Source: RFSX01 sp965230215 (lineage in GTDB: Bacteria > Bacteroidota > Bacteroidia > Chitinophagales > Saprospiraceae). From it: a stretch of DNA of 64,000 bases. The stretch covers positions 124,001 through 188,000 of the forward strand of contig CBDDKN010000004.1 of assembly GCA_965230215.1 (NCBI GenBank), written 5' to 3'. A model generated the notes under the pieces. It saw nothing but the letters and a program-made list of their open reading frames with translations, was not told where the DNA came from and did not search any database. This document shows, one piece after another, positions 27,350-36,575 of this stretch. Position 1 is the first letter of the stretch; every line of letters starts with the position of its first letter. The translations under genes and the position numbers were made by a program.

Positions 27350-28818
27350 TCAACATCAACTACAGAATTGTCATTAAGGTAATAGGACTGTTGTTGTTCA
27401 TTCTTGGTTTATTCATATTGGTGCCATGTACAATGGCTGTTTTTTATGATTCTGAACTTATTCTTCCCTTTATAAAATCATCATCGCTGGCTATGACCCT
27501 GGGGGTCCTCATGTTTATAGTCAGGGTGCCCAATAAGGAGATACGCAAACGTGAGGGATACCTGATTGTGGCCATAGGATGGATATTGCTCTGCCTTTTC
27601 GGCGCTATGCCTTATATGTTTGAAGAGGTTTTACCCATAGGTGTGGTGGATGCTATCTTCGAAAGTACCTCAGGATTTACTACAACTGGTGCAACCATAT
27701 TCAATGATATAGAATCGATTAATCCTGCTTTGTTATTGTGGAGATCGATGACGCAATGGATTGGTGGTATGGGTATCATTGTTTTTACAATTGCCATTTT
27801 TCCCATATTAGGAATCGGAGGGGTAGAATTATTTGTTGCCGAATCACCTGGCCCTACAACAAGTAAGATTCATCCCAAGATTAAAGAGGTAGCCAAACGA
27901 TTGTGGTTTATTTATGTGGGATTAACAGTCACTCTATTTCTTATACTGTACTTTATTTCAGGAATGTCTGTTTTTGATGCTGTTAATCATGCTATGACAA
28001 CAATGTCTACGGGAGGGTTTTCAACAAAGAACGATAGTATAGCACACTTTAATTCACCGCTTGTGGAGTATCCAATCATCCTGTTTATGCTTCTTGGAGG
28101 TACAAACTACACCATACTTTATTATCTCTTTAAATTCAGGATACGCAAAGTCTGGTCGAGTGAAGAGTTGAAATTCTATCTGAGTTTTTTGTTGATACTG
28201 ATTACCGTTGTCAGTATGACCTTATATGCCAATGACTTTTATGATGTTGAAGCGAGTATAAGGTCATCAGCTTTCAGTGTAATTTCCATGGTGACTACTA
28301 CCGGATATGTGACAGTTGATTATACATCATGGACGCCAGGCCTGGAGACACTGTTTTTTATGCTTCTCTTTTTGGGTGCCTCAGCTGGATCTACCAGCGG
28401 TGGGATCAAGATGGTCAGACACTTGGTTTTTTTTAAGACATGTTACTTAGAATTGAAACGCATATTGCATCCAAGGGCTTTTATTAGAATGAAAATGGAC
28501 GGAGAGATTGTGCAATCCAAAACCAGTATGCATATACTCGTTTTTCTTCTTTTTTATCTGATCTTATTTGTTGTTGGCGTATTTGTTATGGCGCATCTTC
28601 TTACTGATGACCCTACACCATTTAAGACGGCTGCCGGAGCGGTAGCTACAAGTCTGGGAAATGTTGGTCCTTCCATTGGCTCCCTAGGTCCGGTCGATAA
28701 TTTTCAAGGCTTAAGCGTTATAAGCAAAGTATTTCTGTCAGTCTATATGGTAATTGGACGACTTGAACTATTCACAATCATCATCATTTTTACACCATAT
28801 TTCTGGCGTGTGAAATAG
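27346..28818 (+). CDS. trkH: Trk potassium uptake channel TrkH
   Basis: Integral membrane K+ translocating subunit, 490 residues, about ten to twelve membrane segments in four pore-loop repeats. Visible selectivity-filter-like loops are STSGFTTTGAT, MSTGGFSTKN, TTTGYVTVDY and TSLGNVGPSIG, each with the key glycine. The SAGSTSGGIKMVRH segment is conserved in TrkH/TrkG. Converges with feoB after 7 nt. Confidence 0.95.
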   Translation: MININYRIVIKVIGLLLFILGLFILVPCTMAVFYDSELILPFIKSSSLAMTLGVLMFIVRVPNKEIRKREGYLIVAIGWILLCLFGAMPYMFEEVLPIGVVDAIFESTSGFTTTGATIFNDIESINPALLLWRSMTQWIGGMGIIVFTIAIFPILGIGGVELFVAESPGPTTSKIHPKIKEVAKRLWFIYVGLTVTLFLILYFISGMSVFDAVNHAMTTMSTGGFSTKNDSIAHFNSPLVEYPIILFMLLGGTNYTILYYLFKFRIRKVWSSEELKFYLSFLLILITVVSMTLYANDFYDVEASIRSSAFSVISMVTTTGYVTVDYTSWTPGLETLFFMLLFLGASAGSTSGGIKMVRHLVFFKTCYLELKRILHPRAFIRMKMDGEIVQSKTSMHILVFLLFYLILFVVGVFVMAHLLTDDPTPFKTAAGAVATSLGNVGPSIGSLGPVDNFQGLSVISKVFLSVYMVIGRLELFTIIIIFTPYFWRVK

Positions 28819-28825
28819 TGTTTAA

Positions 28826-30811
28826 TCAGCTCAATAATTGATAGGCCAGTAAGCCCGCTGCGTAAGCAATAAAGGTAAAGACAACAAATTGAAGTATTGG
28901 GTATTTCCAGTTTCCCGTTTCTTTCCTGACGATCGCCAAGGTACTCATGCATTGAAGAGCAAATACATAAAACAAGAGCAGAGATATACTTGTCGCCATA
29001 TCGTAACGCGGCTTACCGGTTTTGATATTGACTTCCTTTCTTAACCTCTGAATAACCGGAATCTCTTCTTCTGATCCAACGCTGTATATGGTGCTCAATG
29101 TCCCTACAAAAACTTCACGCGCAGCAAAAGAACTGATGAGCGCGATTCCGATCTTCCAATCATAACCGAGTGGCTTGATGGCTGGCTCTATTATTTTGCC
29201 AAGGTATCCTGCAAAGGAATATTCCAATTCGATAGCCTCTTTTGTAATCTCCGTTTCCGGATTGTTTTCTACAAAGGAGGCATATTGGGCGTCGATGAAA
29301 CTTTGAGATTTGGGGCTTGTTGTTGCCAATACCCAAAGCAATATCGATATCATGAAGATGATCTTACCTGCTTCCAGCACAAAGGACTTGGTTTTAAGGT
29401 ACATGTTGTAGAATACATTTCTCCAGTTAGGAGATCGGTAGAGTGGCATTTCAAGCGTCCATAATCCAGCGCTTGCTACTTTTGACCTTTTGCTAAAATA
29501 ATATGCTACCAATAAGGTAGAAATGAGACCGAGCAGATACAGACTCAATAGCAGTAGTCCACGCATGTCAAAGAAGCCTGTTCCTTCTTCAGGAATCAGA
29601 ACAGCAATGAGGATGGTATAGACCGGAAGGCGCGCTGCACATGTCATCAATGGAGCAGAAAAAATTACTGCGAGACGTTCACGGGGATCGTCAATTGTAC
29701 GGGCACTCATGATAGCCGGAATCGCACAAGCCCATGAAGACATGAGCGGTATAATACTCTTCCCACTCAATCCGAACCTTTGCAGGAAATTATCAGACAA
29801 ATTGGATATTCTCGATAGGTATCCTGTATTTTCAAGAATGCCAAGTAGCAGAAAAAGAATTGCAATTTGCGGTATGAATATCAGAACCCCCGCAAGCCCC
29901 GGGATGATACCATCTGTGATAAGATTCGAAAACCAATTTGATTCCAGATTGTCAGCTATCCATTCAGAAGCGAATGCAAATCCCTGATCGATCCAGTCCA
30001 TTGGGTAGGTCGAAAATGCAAACACTGACTGGAAAACCAGTAACATTACCGCGAGGAAGATGATGCTTCCATATATAGGGTGGAGTAGTACTTTGTCAAG
30101 CTTTTGAGTTCTAATACGCAGTACATCATCTTGATCTTTGTGGTCTATCACATCTTTGATGATATTGCCTATGAGTAATTCCCGTTGTGCAAAGTCTTTA
30201 TCAAGCTTCGAAAACTTATCTTCATCAAGCTGGCTCTCATGATCAAGTAGTTCCTTTATATAATAATTATGGATCTCGGTATCGCTAATACTGCTATATA
30301 GACTCCTGCAAAAACTGTTTGCAATTTTTAAATCGCTTGTTTCCAGAACTTTTTTCAGCTTGACCAGACCATCTCCGGTTTTGGAGTTCATCAAAACCAC
30401 AGGACAATTCAATCTGGATTCTAGTAGTTCTGTATTGATCGAGGCGTTGTTTTTCTTTAGCTCATCCATGAAGTTGATGACAAGCACCATAGGAATCTGG
30501 AGATCAGCCACTTCAGAAAACAAAACCAGGTTATCGCTCAACTGATTGGCATTGGCCACAAAAACGACAGGTGTCTGATCATGGACCAAATTCAAAATAA
30601 ATGACTGACTGATTTGTTCTTCTATGGTATTGGCCCAAAGAGAATTGAGGCCTGGGAGATCTGTCACTTCAATGCTTTCAAATTGGCCTGTTTTCTTTTC
30701 GACAGTAACACCAGCGTAATTACCTACCTTTTGATTGAGCCCGGTCAGCAGATTGAAGAGACTGCTCTTTCCGGAGTTTGGTTTTCCTACCAGCGCTATC
30801 TTATTCATCAT
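28826..30811 (-). CDS. feoB: Ferrous iron transporter FeoB
   Basis: Inner-membrane Fe2+ importer with a cytoplasmic G-domain. 661 residues, shorter than the ~770 of E. coli, mainly through a short linker. G-motifs are GKPNSGKS (9-16), DLPG (51-54) and NFMD. The membrane part has two Gate segments, including the LSSWACAIPAIMSARTI-like motif that carries the conserved cysteine. The start overlaps the feoA stop (ATGA); a second ATG directly follows the first. Confidence 0.96.
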   Translation of the reverse strand: MMNKIALVGKPNSGKSSLFNLLTGLNQKVGNYAGVTVEKKTGQFESIEVTDLPGLNSLWANTIEEQISQSFILNLVHDQTPVVFVANANQLSDNLVLFSEVADLQIPMVLVINFMDELKKNNASINTELLESRLNCPVVLMNSKTGDGLVKLKKVLETSDLKIANSFCRSLYSSISDTEIHNYYIKELLDHESQLDEDKFSKLDKDFAQRELLIGNIIKDVIDHKDQDDVLRIRTQKLDKVLLHPIYGSIIFLAVMLLVFQSVFAFSTYPMDWIDQGFAFASEWIADNLESNWFSNLITDGIIPGLAGVLIFIPQIAILFLLLGILENTGYLSRISNLSDNFLQRFGLSGKSIIPLMSSWACAIPAIMSARTIDDPRERLAVIFSAPLMTCAARLPVYTILIAVLIPEEGTGFFDMRGLLLLSLYLLGLISTLLVAYYFSKRSKVASAGLWTLEMPLYRSPNWRNVFYNMYLKTKSFVLEAGKIIFMISILLWVLATTSPKSQSFIDAQYASFVENNPETEITKEAIELEYSFAGYLGKIIEPAIKPLGYDWKIGIALISSFAAREVFVGTLSTIYSVGSEEEIPVIQRLRKEVNIKTGKPRYDMATSISLLLFYVFALQCMSTLAIVRKETGNWKYPILQFVVFTFIAYAAGLLAYQLLS

Positions 30812-31038
30812 TCCTCGTATTTGATAACCTCAATCAAACGCGCATCTCGGTTCCTGATACAAAGGGATTTTCCGTTTATATTGATGCGGACCAATGCTGA
30901 AAATCCAGGACTGAATTCACGCTTGATAATACTACCCAGGCCAACGCCGAAAGTCAACAATTGTTTCTGTGCAATCAATCCTAATTTGAAGGAGGTAACA
31001 ACTGCTTTTTCCCCTACTTTTAATCCAGTCAGTTGCAA
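30808..31038 (-). CDS. feoA: Ferrous iron transport protein FeoA
   Basis: 76-residue SH3-like FeoA domain (VGEKAVVTSFKLGLIAQKQLLTFGVGLGSIIKREF, then VRININGKSLCIRNRDARLIEV). FeoA supports FeoB activity, probably by direct contact. Upstream gene of a coupled feoAB pair; the 234-nt gap to the divergent acyl-CoA dehydrogenase gene should hold both promoters. No Fur box was recognised with confidence. Confidence 0.93.
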   Translation of the reverse strand: MQLTGLKVGEKAVVTSFKLGLIAQKQLLTFGVGLGSIIKREFSPGFSALVRININGKSLCIRNRDARLIEVIKYEE

Positions 31039-31241
31039 ATTCTAAATTTTGCGCAAAGCTAGTTGATTATTTAGATTTAATCAAAATAAACCAATACTTA
31101 AATGACTACCGAAGTATGGTTTACCTGTATGATGCTTCCTTCGTCTTAAAAATGCTAATGTCTATCTTGTTTAAAACAAAATTGCTTTCAGTACATTATA
31201 TTTTTGGAGCTTGACGGACAACTACAAACTCCGCGAAACCC

Positions 31242-31249
31242 TATTTTTG
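31242..31249 (+). promoter_or_regulatory. Possible Bacteroidota -7 promoter element
   Basis: TATTTTTG fits the Bacteroidota consensus TAnnTTTG and lies 23 nt before the acyl-CoA dehydrogenase start. No well-spaced -33 TTTG is present, so support is weak. Confidence 0.3.
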
Positions 31250-31272
31250 TGCTATAAAACCAAATTGAACAG

Positions 31273-32436
31273 ATGCATCATTATCTAACCGAAGACCACC
31301 TGCTCTTCCGAGAGGGGTTAAGAACCTTTTTGGAAAAAGAGGTTGTTCCACATATTGATAAGTGGGAGAAAGAAGGCCAGATCGACCGTGAAATATGGAA
31401 GAAGTTTGGCGAGATGGGATATTTTGGAATCGACTATCCAGAAGCTTATGGGGGCATGGCTCTTGATAAATTTTATACCCTTATCTGGCTTGAAGAAATG
31501 CAACGCATTAATTCCGGTGGATTTGCAGCAGCCATGTGGGCACACGCTTTTCTCGCGATGCAGCATCTCAATGCTGAAGGTGATGAAGCCATAAAACAGA
31601 AGTACCTTGTTCCAAGTATAGAAGGCACAATGATTGGTTGTCTGTGTATTACTGAGCCATTTGCCGGATCTGATGTGGCGGGTATGCGGACGACTGCTAT
31701 TAAGGATGGAGATGAATATGTAATAAATGGCTCTAAGACATTCATAACAAACGGTGTCTACAGTGATTACCTGGTTGTATCAGCCAAGACCGATCCCGAT
31801 GCGGGCAGTAAAGGCATAAGTATCTTTGTTATGGACAGAGATACACCGGGCATTTCAGCCAATAAGCTCGATAAACTGGGCTGGAGGGCATCCGATACAG
31901 GTGAGATTGCTTTTGATAATGTACGCATCCCTGCAGGCAATTTGCTTGGGGAAGAAAACAAAGGATTCCCTTATCTCATGCAGCATCTTGCACTAGAACG
32001 ATTGATTATGGGTATCAATGCCCATGCAAGAGCTGAGTATGCTATTGAATATACACTTCAATACATGTCCGAAAGACAGGCTTTTGGCAGATCACTCGAC
32101 AAGTTTCAGGCATTGCGCCACCGTATTGCTGAGATGAGCACCGAAGTCGAGATTGTGAAGACATTCAACTATGAGGTTGCCAAGAAGCTCGATGATGGGC
32201 TGTATCCTGTAAAAGAAGCCACAATGTCCAAACTCCAATCTACAAAGGTAGCCGACGAAGTTATCTATGATTGTCTTCAGTTTCTCGGTGGGTACGGATA
32301 TATGGAAGAATATCCATTGGCGCGTATGTTGAGGGATAGCCGATTGGGACCAATTGGTGGTGGCACTTCTCAAATTTTAAAAGAAGTGATTGCAAAAATT
32401 GTGATTGAGAAGAAGTCTTACAAGTCAAGCTTTTAA
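31273..32436 (+). CDS. Acyl-CoA dehydrogenase
   Basis: FAD-dependent alpha,beta-dehydrogenation of an acyl-CoA. 387 residues. The family motifs ITEPFAGSDVAGMRTTA and GGYGYMEEYPLARMLRD are present. The usual C-terminal catalytic Glu position (YEGT in short- and medium-chain enzymes) is glycine here (IGGGTSQ). Instead the LALERLIM segment supplies E242, the arrangement of the isovaleryl- and long-chain enzymes. So a branched-chain or long-chain substrate is more likely than short-chain (inference). Confidence 0.93.
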   Translation: MHHYLTEDHLLFREGLRTFLEKEVVPHIDKWEKEGQIDREIWKKFGEMGYFGIDYPEAYGGMALDKFYTLIWLEEMQRINSGGFAAAMWAHAFLAMQHLNAEGDEAIKQKYLVPSIEGTMIGCLCITEPFAGSDVAGMRTTAIKDGDEYVINGSKTFITNGVYSDYLVVSAKTDPDAGSKGISIFVMDRDTPGISANKLDKLGWRASDTGEIAFDNVRIPAGNLLGEENKGFPYLMQHLALERLIMGINAHARAEYAIEYTLQYMSERQAFGRSLDKFQALRHRIAEMSTEVEIVKTFNYEVAKKLDDGLYPVKEATMSKLQSTKVADEVIYDCLQFLGGYGYMEEYPLARMLRDSRLGPIGGGTSQILKEVIAKIVIEKKSYKSSF

Positions 32437-32457
32437 ATTTGTAGCAAATATTCAATT

Positions 32458-33198
32458 GTGCGCAAGTTTCTTGGATATATTCTGACGCCTATCCATCTAT
32501 TGGGTTTTGTAGGCACGCTGCTGGTGTTTCATCCTCTGCAGTATATCGTATTCTATGTTTTTGGGAGCATGGCACATCGCAGGTTGGTTTATATAATGAA
32601 TGGAATACTGTCTTCCACTCTGATGCTACTGGGACACAGGATCAAGTTTATCAATGAATATGATCTGCCAACTGACAGGCCACTAATCATTGTGGCGAAT
32701 CACAACAGCTTGCATGATATTCCAACGATGTACTTCGGTATGCGAAAATATCATCCGGTATTTGTGTCGAAATTGTCTTTATCTAAATCCATACCGAGTG
32801 TTTCATTTAATTTGAGAAAGAGTGGAGCCGCACTTATAGATAGGGGAGACAGGTTGCAGGCTTTGAAGGAAATATTAAGGCTCGGTACTTTGATTCATGA
32901 AAAAAAATTCTCTGCTGTTATTTTTCCTGAGGGGACCCGAAGAGGTTCAAACCTTAAACCATTCAAGCCAGGTGGTGTCGGAGCACTTCTAAAAAAGGCA
33001 CCAGATGCGTTAATCGTTCCTGTAGCGATACATGGTACACATCAGATTAATTTTGAGAAAAAATTTCCAATGAATACATTTCTCAAACTGAGCTGGAAAG
33101 TGCTGCAGCCGATTGAGCCAATGGACAAGGATGTACAAGATCTGATGAACGAAGCACAATCTTCAATTGCGGATTCATTAGCTGATTTCCAGAACTGA
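32458..33198 (+). CDS. Lysophospholipid acyltransferase (PlsC-like)
   Basis: 246 residues with a GTG start. N-terminal membrane helices (about 5-33 and 44-60) precede the acyltransferase domain with motif NHNSLHD (H82, D87) and FPEGTRRGSNLKPFKPGG. By family it transfers an acyl group to 1-acylglycerol-3-phosphate or a similar lysolipid at the inner membrane. It follows the acyl-CoA dehydrogenase by 21 nt and overlaps the convergent MBL hydrolase gene by 21 nt. Confidence 0.88.
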   Translation: MRKFLGYILTPIHLLGFVGTLLVFHPLQYIVFYVFGSMAHRRLVYIMNGILSSTLMLLGHRIKFINEYDLPTDRPLIIVANHNSLHDIPTMYFGMRKYHPVFVSKLSLSKSIPSVSFNLRKSGAALIDRGDRLQALKEILRLGTLIHEKKFSAVIFPEGTRRGSNLKPFKPGGVGALLKKAPDALIVPVAIHGTHQINFEKKFPMNTFLKLSWKVLQPIEPMDKDVQDLMNEAQSSIADSLADFQN

Positions 33199-34032
33199 TG
33201 GATCAACCTGATCAATCGAAAATCTTCCTTTTTCATTTTTCTGCAGTTGTCCCAATATGCTGTCTTTGTCGTGTTCAAAGAATATATACGTATCAGTATT
33301 TACGGCCTTTTCATAAAAGCGTGCTTTATCCCTCAATGTTTCCAGTGGTCTCACATCGTAAGCCATAATGTAAGGCATACGTACATGATGTGCTGATGGC
33401 ATGAGGTCTGCCGTGAACACAAGATTTTTACCATCGGGAAGATGAATGGTGGGCACCATCATGGCTTCAGTATGACCATAATAAAAATCTACAGATATGA
33501 AATCGTTGAATTGCACACCATCTTCAACGTCGATAAACTTCATGATGCCCTGATCCATCAAGGGTTTGATGTTTTCAGGCAGAAAGCTTGCTCTTTCTCT
33601 TGCATTGGGCTCAATAGCCCATTTATAATGAAGTTCGTTTGACCAATAGGTGGCCTCTGGAAATTGAGGAATTATATTTCCTTGTGCATCTTTCCTCAAT
33701 GCTCCGCCTGCATGATCAAAATGAAAATGTGTTATGAAGACATCGGTAACATCTTCAAGTTTATACCCGGTTTGTGTAATACTGCTCTCCAATGTGTGCT
33801 CGCCATGAGGCTCAAAATGAGATCTGAATTTTTCGCCCTGCTTGGAACCCATTCCTGTATCAAAAAGTATGAGGCGGTTGTCATGTTCAAGCAGCAGGCA
33901 ACGCATTGTCCATGTACACATATTATTGTCATCGGGAGGATTCATTCTTTTCCACATCTGTTTGGGAACAACGCCAAACATGGCTCCACCATCCAGCTTG
34001 AATAATCCTGTTTCTATAATACTTAGCTTCAT
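33178..34032 (-). CDS. MBL-fold metallo-hydrolase
   Basis: 284 residues of the metallo-beta-lactamase fold. The zinc motif is THFHFDHAGG (H102, H104, D106, H107), with supporting residues in LFDTGMGSKQG and FYYGHTEAMMVP; the later HDK segment (FFEHDKDS) may give the last histidine. The lactonase-like layout (AHL lactonase and relatives) is recognisable, but the substrate is unknown. No signal peptide. Divergent from the YdeP-like gene. Confidence 0.88.
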   Translation of the reverse strand: MKLSIIETGLFKLDGGAMFGVVPKQMWKRMNPPDDNNMCTWTMRCLLLEHDNRLILFDTGMGSKQGEKFRSHFEPHGEHTLESSITQTGYKLEDVTDVFITHFHFDHAGGALRKDAQGNIIPQFPEATYWSNELHYKWAIEPNARERASFLPENIKPLMDQGIMKFIDVEDGVQFNDFISVDFYYGHTEAMMVPTIHLPDGKNLVFTADLMPSAHHVRMPYIMAYDVRPLETLRDKARFYEKAVNTDTYIFFEHDKDSILGQLQKNEKGRFSIDQVDPSVLEIS

Positions 34033-34184
34033 CTACAAGGGATATTTTGTGAGCTTCAAGATAGATGATTAAGGCTTCTGATCCAAATGTCAGATTCACG
34101 TTCACAATTGATCATGTCATGAGTTCTATCTGCCTGAGTATGCCAAACATTGGTTATCTTTAGTCGATCGCAAAACCTAGGAAA

Positions 34185-36476
34185 ATGTCTAAAAAAGAAA
34201 TTGCGCCTGAAGAGTTTACAGGTATAAAACTGACCAAACCACCTGAATATGCAGCTGGTTTGAAAGGTGTAACCACTGCATTGGATCATGCCATGAAAGA
34301 AATGGGACCTGCTAAGGCTTTGGCTACATTGGCTAAAATGAACAAGAAGGATGGTTTTGATTGTCCAGGTTGCGCATGGCCTGACCCTGATGATAAGAGG
34401 TCATTACTGGCTGAATATTGTGAAAATGGCGCAAAGGCACTGGCAGAGGAAGCGACGCGCAAGCGTACAGGTCCTGACTTTTTTAGCCAATACAGTTTAA
34501 CAGATTTGGCTTCATGGTCCGACTTCAAACTGGGCAAAAGTGGTCGTTTGACCCATCCGATGATCTGCAGAAAAGATTCTGACCATTATGAGGTGCTTTC
34601 CTGGGAAGAAGCTTTTGATATAATCTCATCAGAACTAAAAGCACTCAATACACCAGATGAAGCTGTGTTCTATACCTCTGGACGTTCAAGTAATGAAGCT
34701 GCTTTTCTGTGGGGATTGTTTGCACGTGCATTTGGAACCAACAACATGCCGGACTGCTCGAATATGTGCCATGAATCAAGCGGAGTAGCCTTATCTCAGA
34801 CTTTGGGAATTGGGAAGGGCTCTGTTACACTTGATGATATTGAAAACAGTGAGTTGGTGATGGTTATTGGGCAAAATCCCGGGACAAATCACCCAAGGAT
34901 GCTGATAGCTCTTCAAAAGTGTAAACTGAATGGGGGTAAGGTTATCACAATTAATCCATTGGAAGAAGCAGGTCTGAAGCGTTTTAAAAACCCGCAGAAG
35001 CCAGCTGACTTTTTCACTGGTGGGACACGGATTACAGACCTTTTCCTTCAGGTAAAAATAAATGAAGATATCGCCTTACTCAAGGCCATCATGAAGCTGC
35101 TTTTGCAAATGGCTGAGGACAAACCGGAGATTCTGGATCAGGACTTCATCAAGAATAAGACCGCTGGCTTTGAAGCTGTCAAAGCAGATTTGGAAAATTA
35201 TGAACTTGATCAGTTAATCGAGAGATCGGGTGTGTCCAAAGAGCTGGTTGTTGAGGCAGCAGAAATGATAGCTGCAAGGGAGCGTATCATTATTTGTTGG
35301 GCAATGGGTTTGACACAACATAAGAATGGTGTAGCCAATATCAAGGAGTGTGTGAATTTGCTTTTAATGAAAGGCAGCATCGCTAAGCCGGGCGCGGGCA
35401 CGTGCCCAGTGCGCGGACACAGCAATGTGCAGGGTGATAGAACTGTAGGCATCATGCATCATGTTTCACCGCAGTTGAATGCGTCGCTAAAAGAAGTGTT
35501 TGGTTTTGATGCTCCAGATGAAGAAGGCCTCGATACGGTTAAGTGTATTCAGGCTATGCATGAAGGTGCTGCTAAGGTCTTCATTGCATTGGGTGGCAAT
35601 TTTCTTTCAGCAGCCTCTGATACATCATATACAGCCAAAGCGTTATCTAATTGCAATTTGTTGGTTTCGGTCAGCACTAAGCTCAATAGAACGCATTTGA
35701 TAAAAGGAAAAACCACATTGATCCTTCCTACGCTTGGCCGTTCAGAGAAAGACATGAAGGACGGAAAGCTGCGAGAGCTTACCGTCGAAAACAGTATGGG
35801 ACGTGTCCATCCTTCAAAGGGATATCTGGCTCCCGCCTCAAGTGAACTGATGAGTGAGCCAGAAATTGTAGCCCGTATTGCTGATGCAACACTCCAGGGC
35901 AAATTCGGTATAGACTGGATTGCTATGGGTATGGATTATGCCTTGATCAGGGATAAGATTTCTAAGGTTATAAAGGGATTTGAATCTTACAATAAGAAGA
36001 TTGAAGGGAATAATGGATTTTACCTTCCCAACAATGCCAGGTCTGGAGACTTCAGCAAGTTGCCAGGGGGCAGAGCTCAGTTTTCTGTATGCCCCTTACC
36101 CGAGCATGATCTGAGCCAGGATGAATTTTTGTTGATGACCATCCGATCGCATGATCAGTTTAATACCACTATATATGGGCTTAATGACAGATATCGTGGC
36201 GTCCATAATGAAAGGCGTATTCTGTTTATGAATCCCAATGATGTGAAGAAGTTATCACTGTCTAAACTTGAAGTTGTCAATGTGAGTTCACATTATGATG
36301 GTGTTGAGCGGAATGCGTATAAGTTTCTGATTGTACCTTATGATATACCTGAGGGTAATCTTGCAGGCTATTTTCCTGAGTTGAATCCTTTGGTTCCGAT
36401 CAATCATTATGCTGATCAGAGTCAGACACCAATTTCCAAATCGATAAAGGTCAGAATTCACAAAATCGAATCATAA
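34185..36476 (+). CDS. FdhF/YdeP-family molybdopterin oxidoreductase
   Basis: 763 residues, cytoplasmic (no Tat signal). The N-terminal DGFDCPGCAWPDPDD (C60, C63) is characteristic of the YdeP-like branch rather than true formate dehydrogenase, which has a four-cysteine iron-sulfur motif. The molybdenum-ligand region is NMCHESSGVAL. The molybdopterin-binding segments (VIGQNPGTNHPRM, GHSNVQGDRTVGIMHHV) and a C-terminal dinucleotide-binding domain (RSHDQFNTTIYGLNDRYRG) follow. The reaction is not known; E. coli YdeP is linked to acid resistance. No electron-transfer partner gene is adjacent. Confidence 0.88.
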   Translation: MSKKEIAPEEFTGIKLTKPPEYAAGLKGVTTALDHAMKEMGPAKALATLAKMNKKDGFDCPGCAWPDPDDKRSLLAEYCENGAKALAEEATRKRTGPDFFSQYSLTDLASWSDFKLGKSGRLTHPMICRKDSDHYEVLSWEEAFDIISSELKALNTPDEAVFYTSGRSSNEAAFLWGLFARAFGTNNMPDCSNMCHESSGVALSQTLGIGKGSVTLDDIENSELVMVIGQNPGTNHPRMLIALQKCKLNGGKVITINPLEEAGLKRFKNPQKPADFFTGGTRITDLFLQVKINEDIALLKAIMKLLLQMAEDKPEILDQDFIKNKTAGFEAVKADLENYELDQLIERSGVSKELVVEAAEMIAARERIIICWAMGLTQHKNGVANIKECVNLLLMKGSIAKPGAGTCPVRGHSNVQGDRTVGIMHHVSPQLNASLKEVFGFDAPDEEGLDTVKCIQAMHEGAAKVFIALGGNFLSAASDTSYTAKALSNCNLLVSVSTKLNRTHLIKGKTTLILPTLGRSEKDMKDGKLRELTVENSMGRVHPSKGYLAPASSELMSEPEIVARIADATLQGKFGIDWIAMGMDYALIRDKISKVIKGFESYNKKIEGNNGFYLPNNARSGDFSKLPGGRAQFSVCPLPEHDLSQDEFLLMTIRSHDQFNTTIYGLNDRYRGVHNERRILFMNPNDVKKLSLSKLEVVNVSSHYDGVERNAYKFLIVPYDIPEGNLAGYFPELNPLVPINHYADQSQTPISKSIKVRIHKIES

Positions 36477-36575
36477 AAATGGCTGTTTCAGGCATTAAAA
36501 TTTTGCGTACTTAATATTGATCTAAATACTATCTTAGCGCTGCTTTTGAATATTAAATAACCAAATGAATTTAAA

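Noticed and set aside
34185..36476. Formate dehydrogenase alpha subunit
   Set aside because: It lacks the four-cysteine iron-sulfur motif and selenocysteine or its cysteine context; the DGFDCPGCAWP start is YdeP-like.
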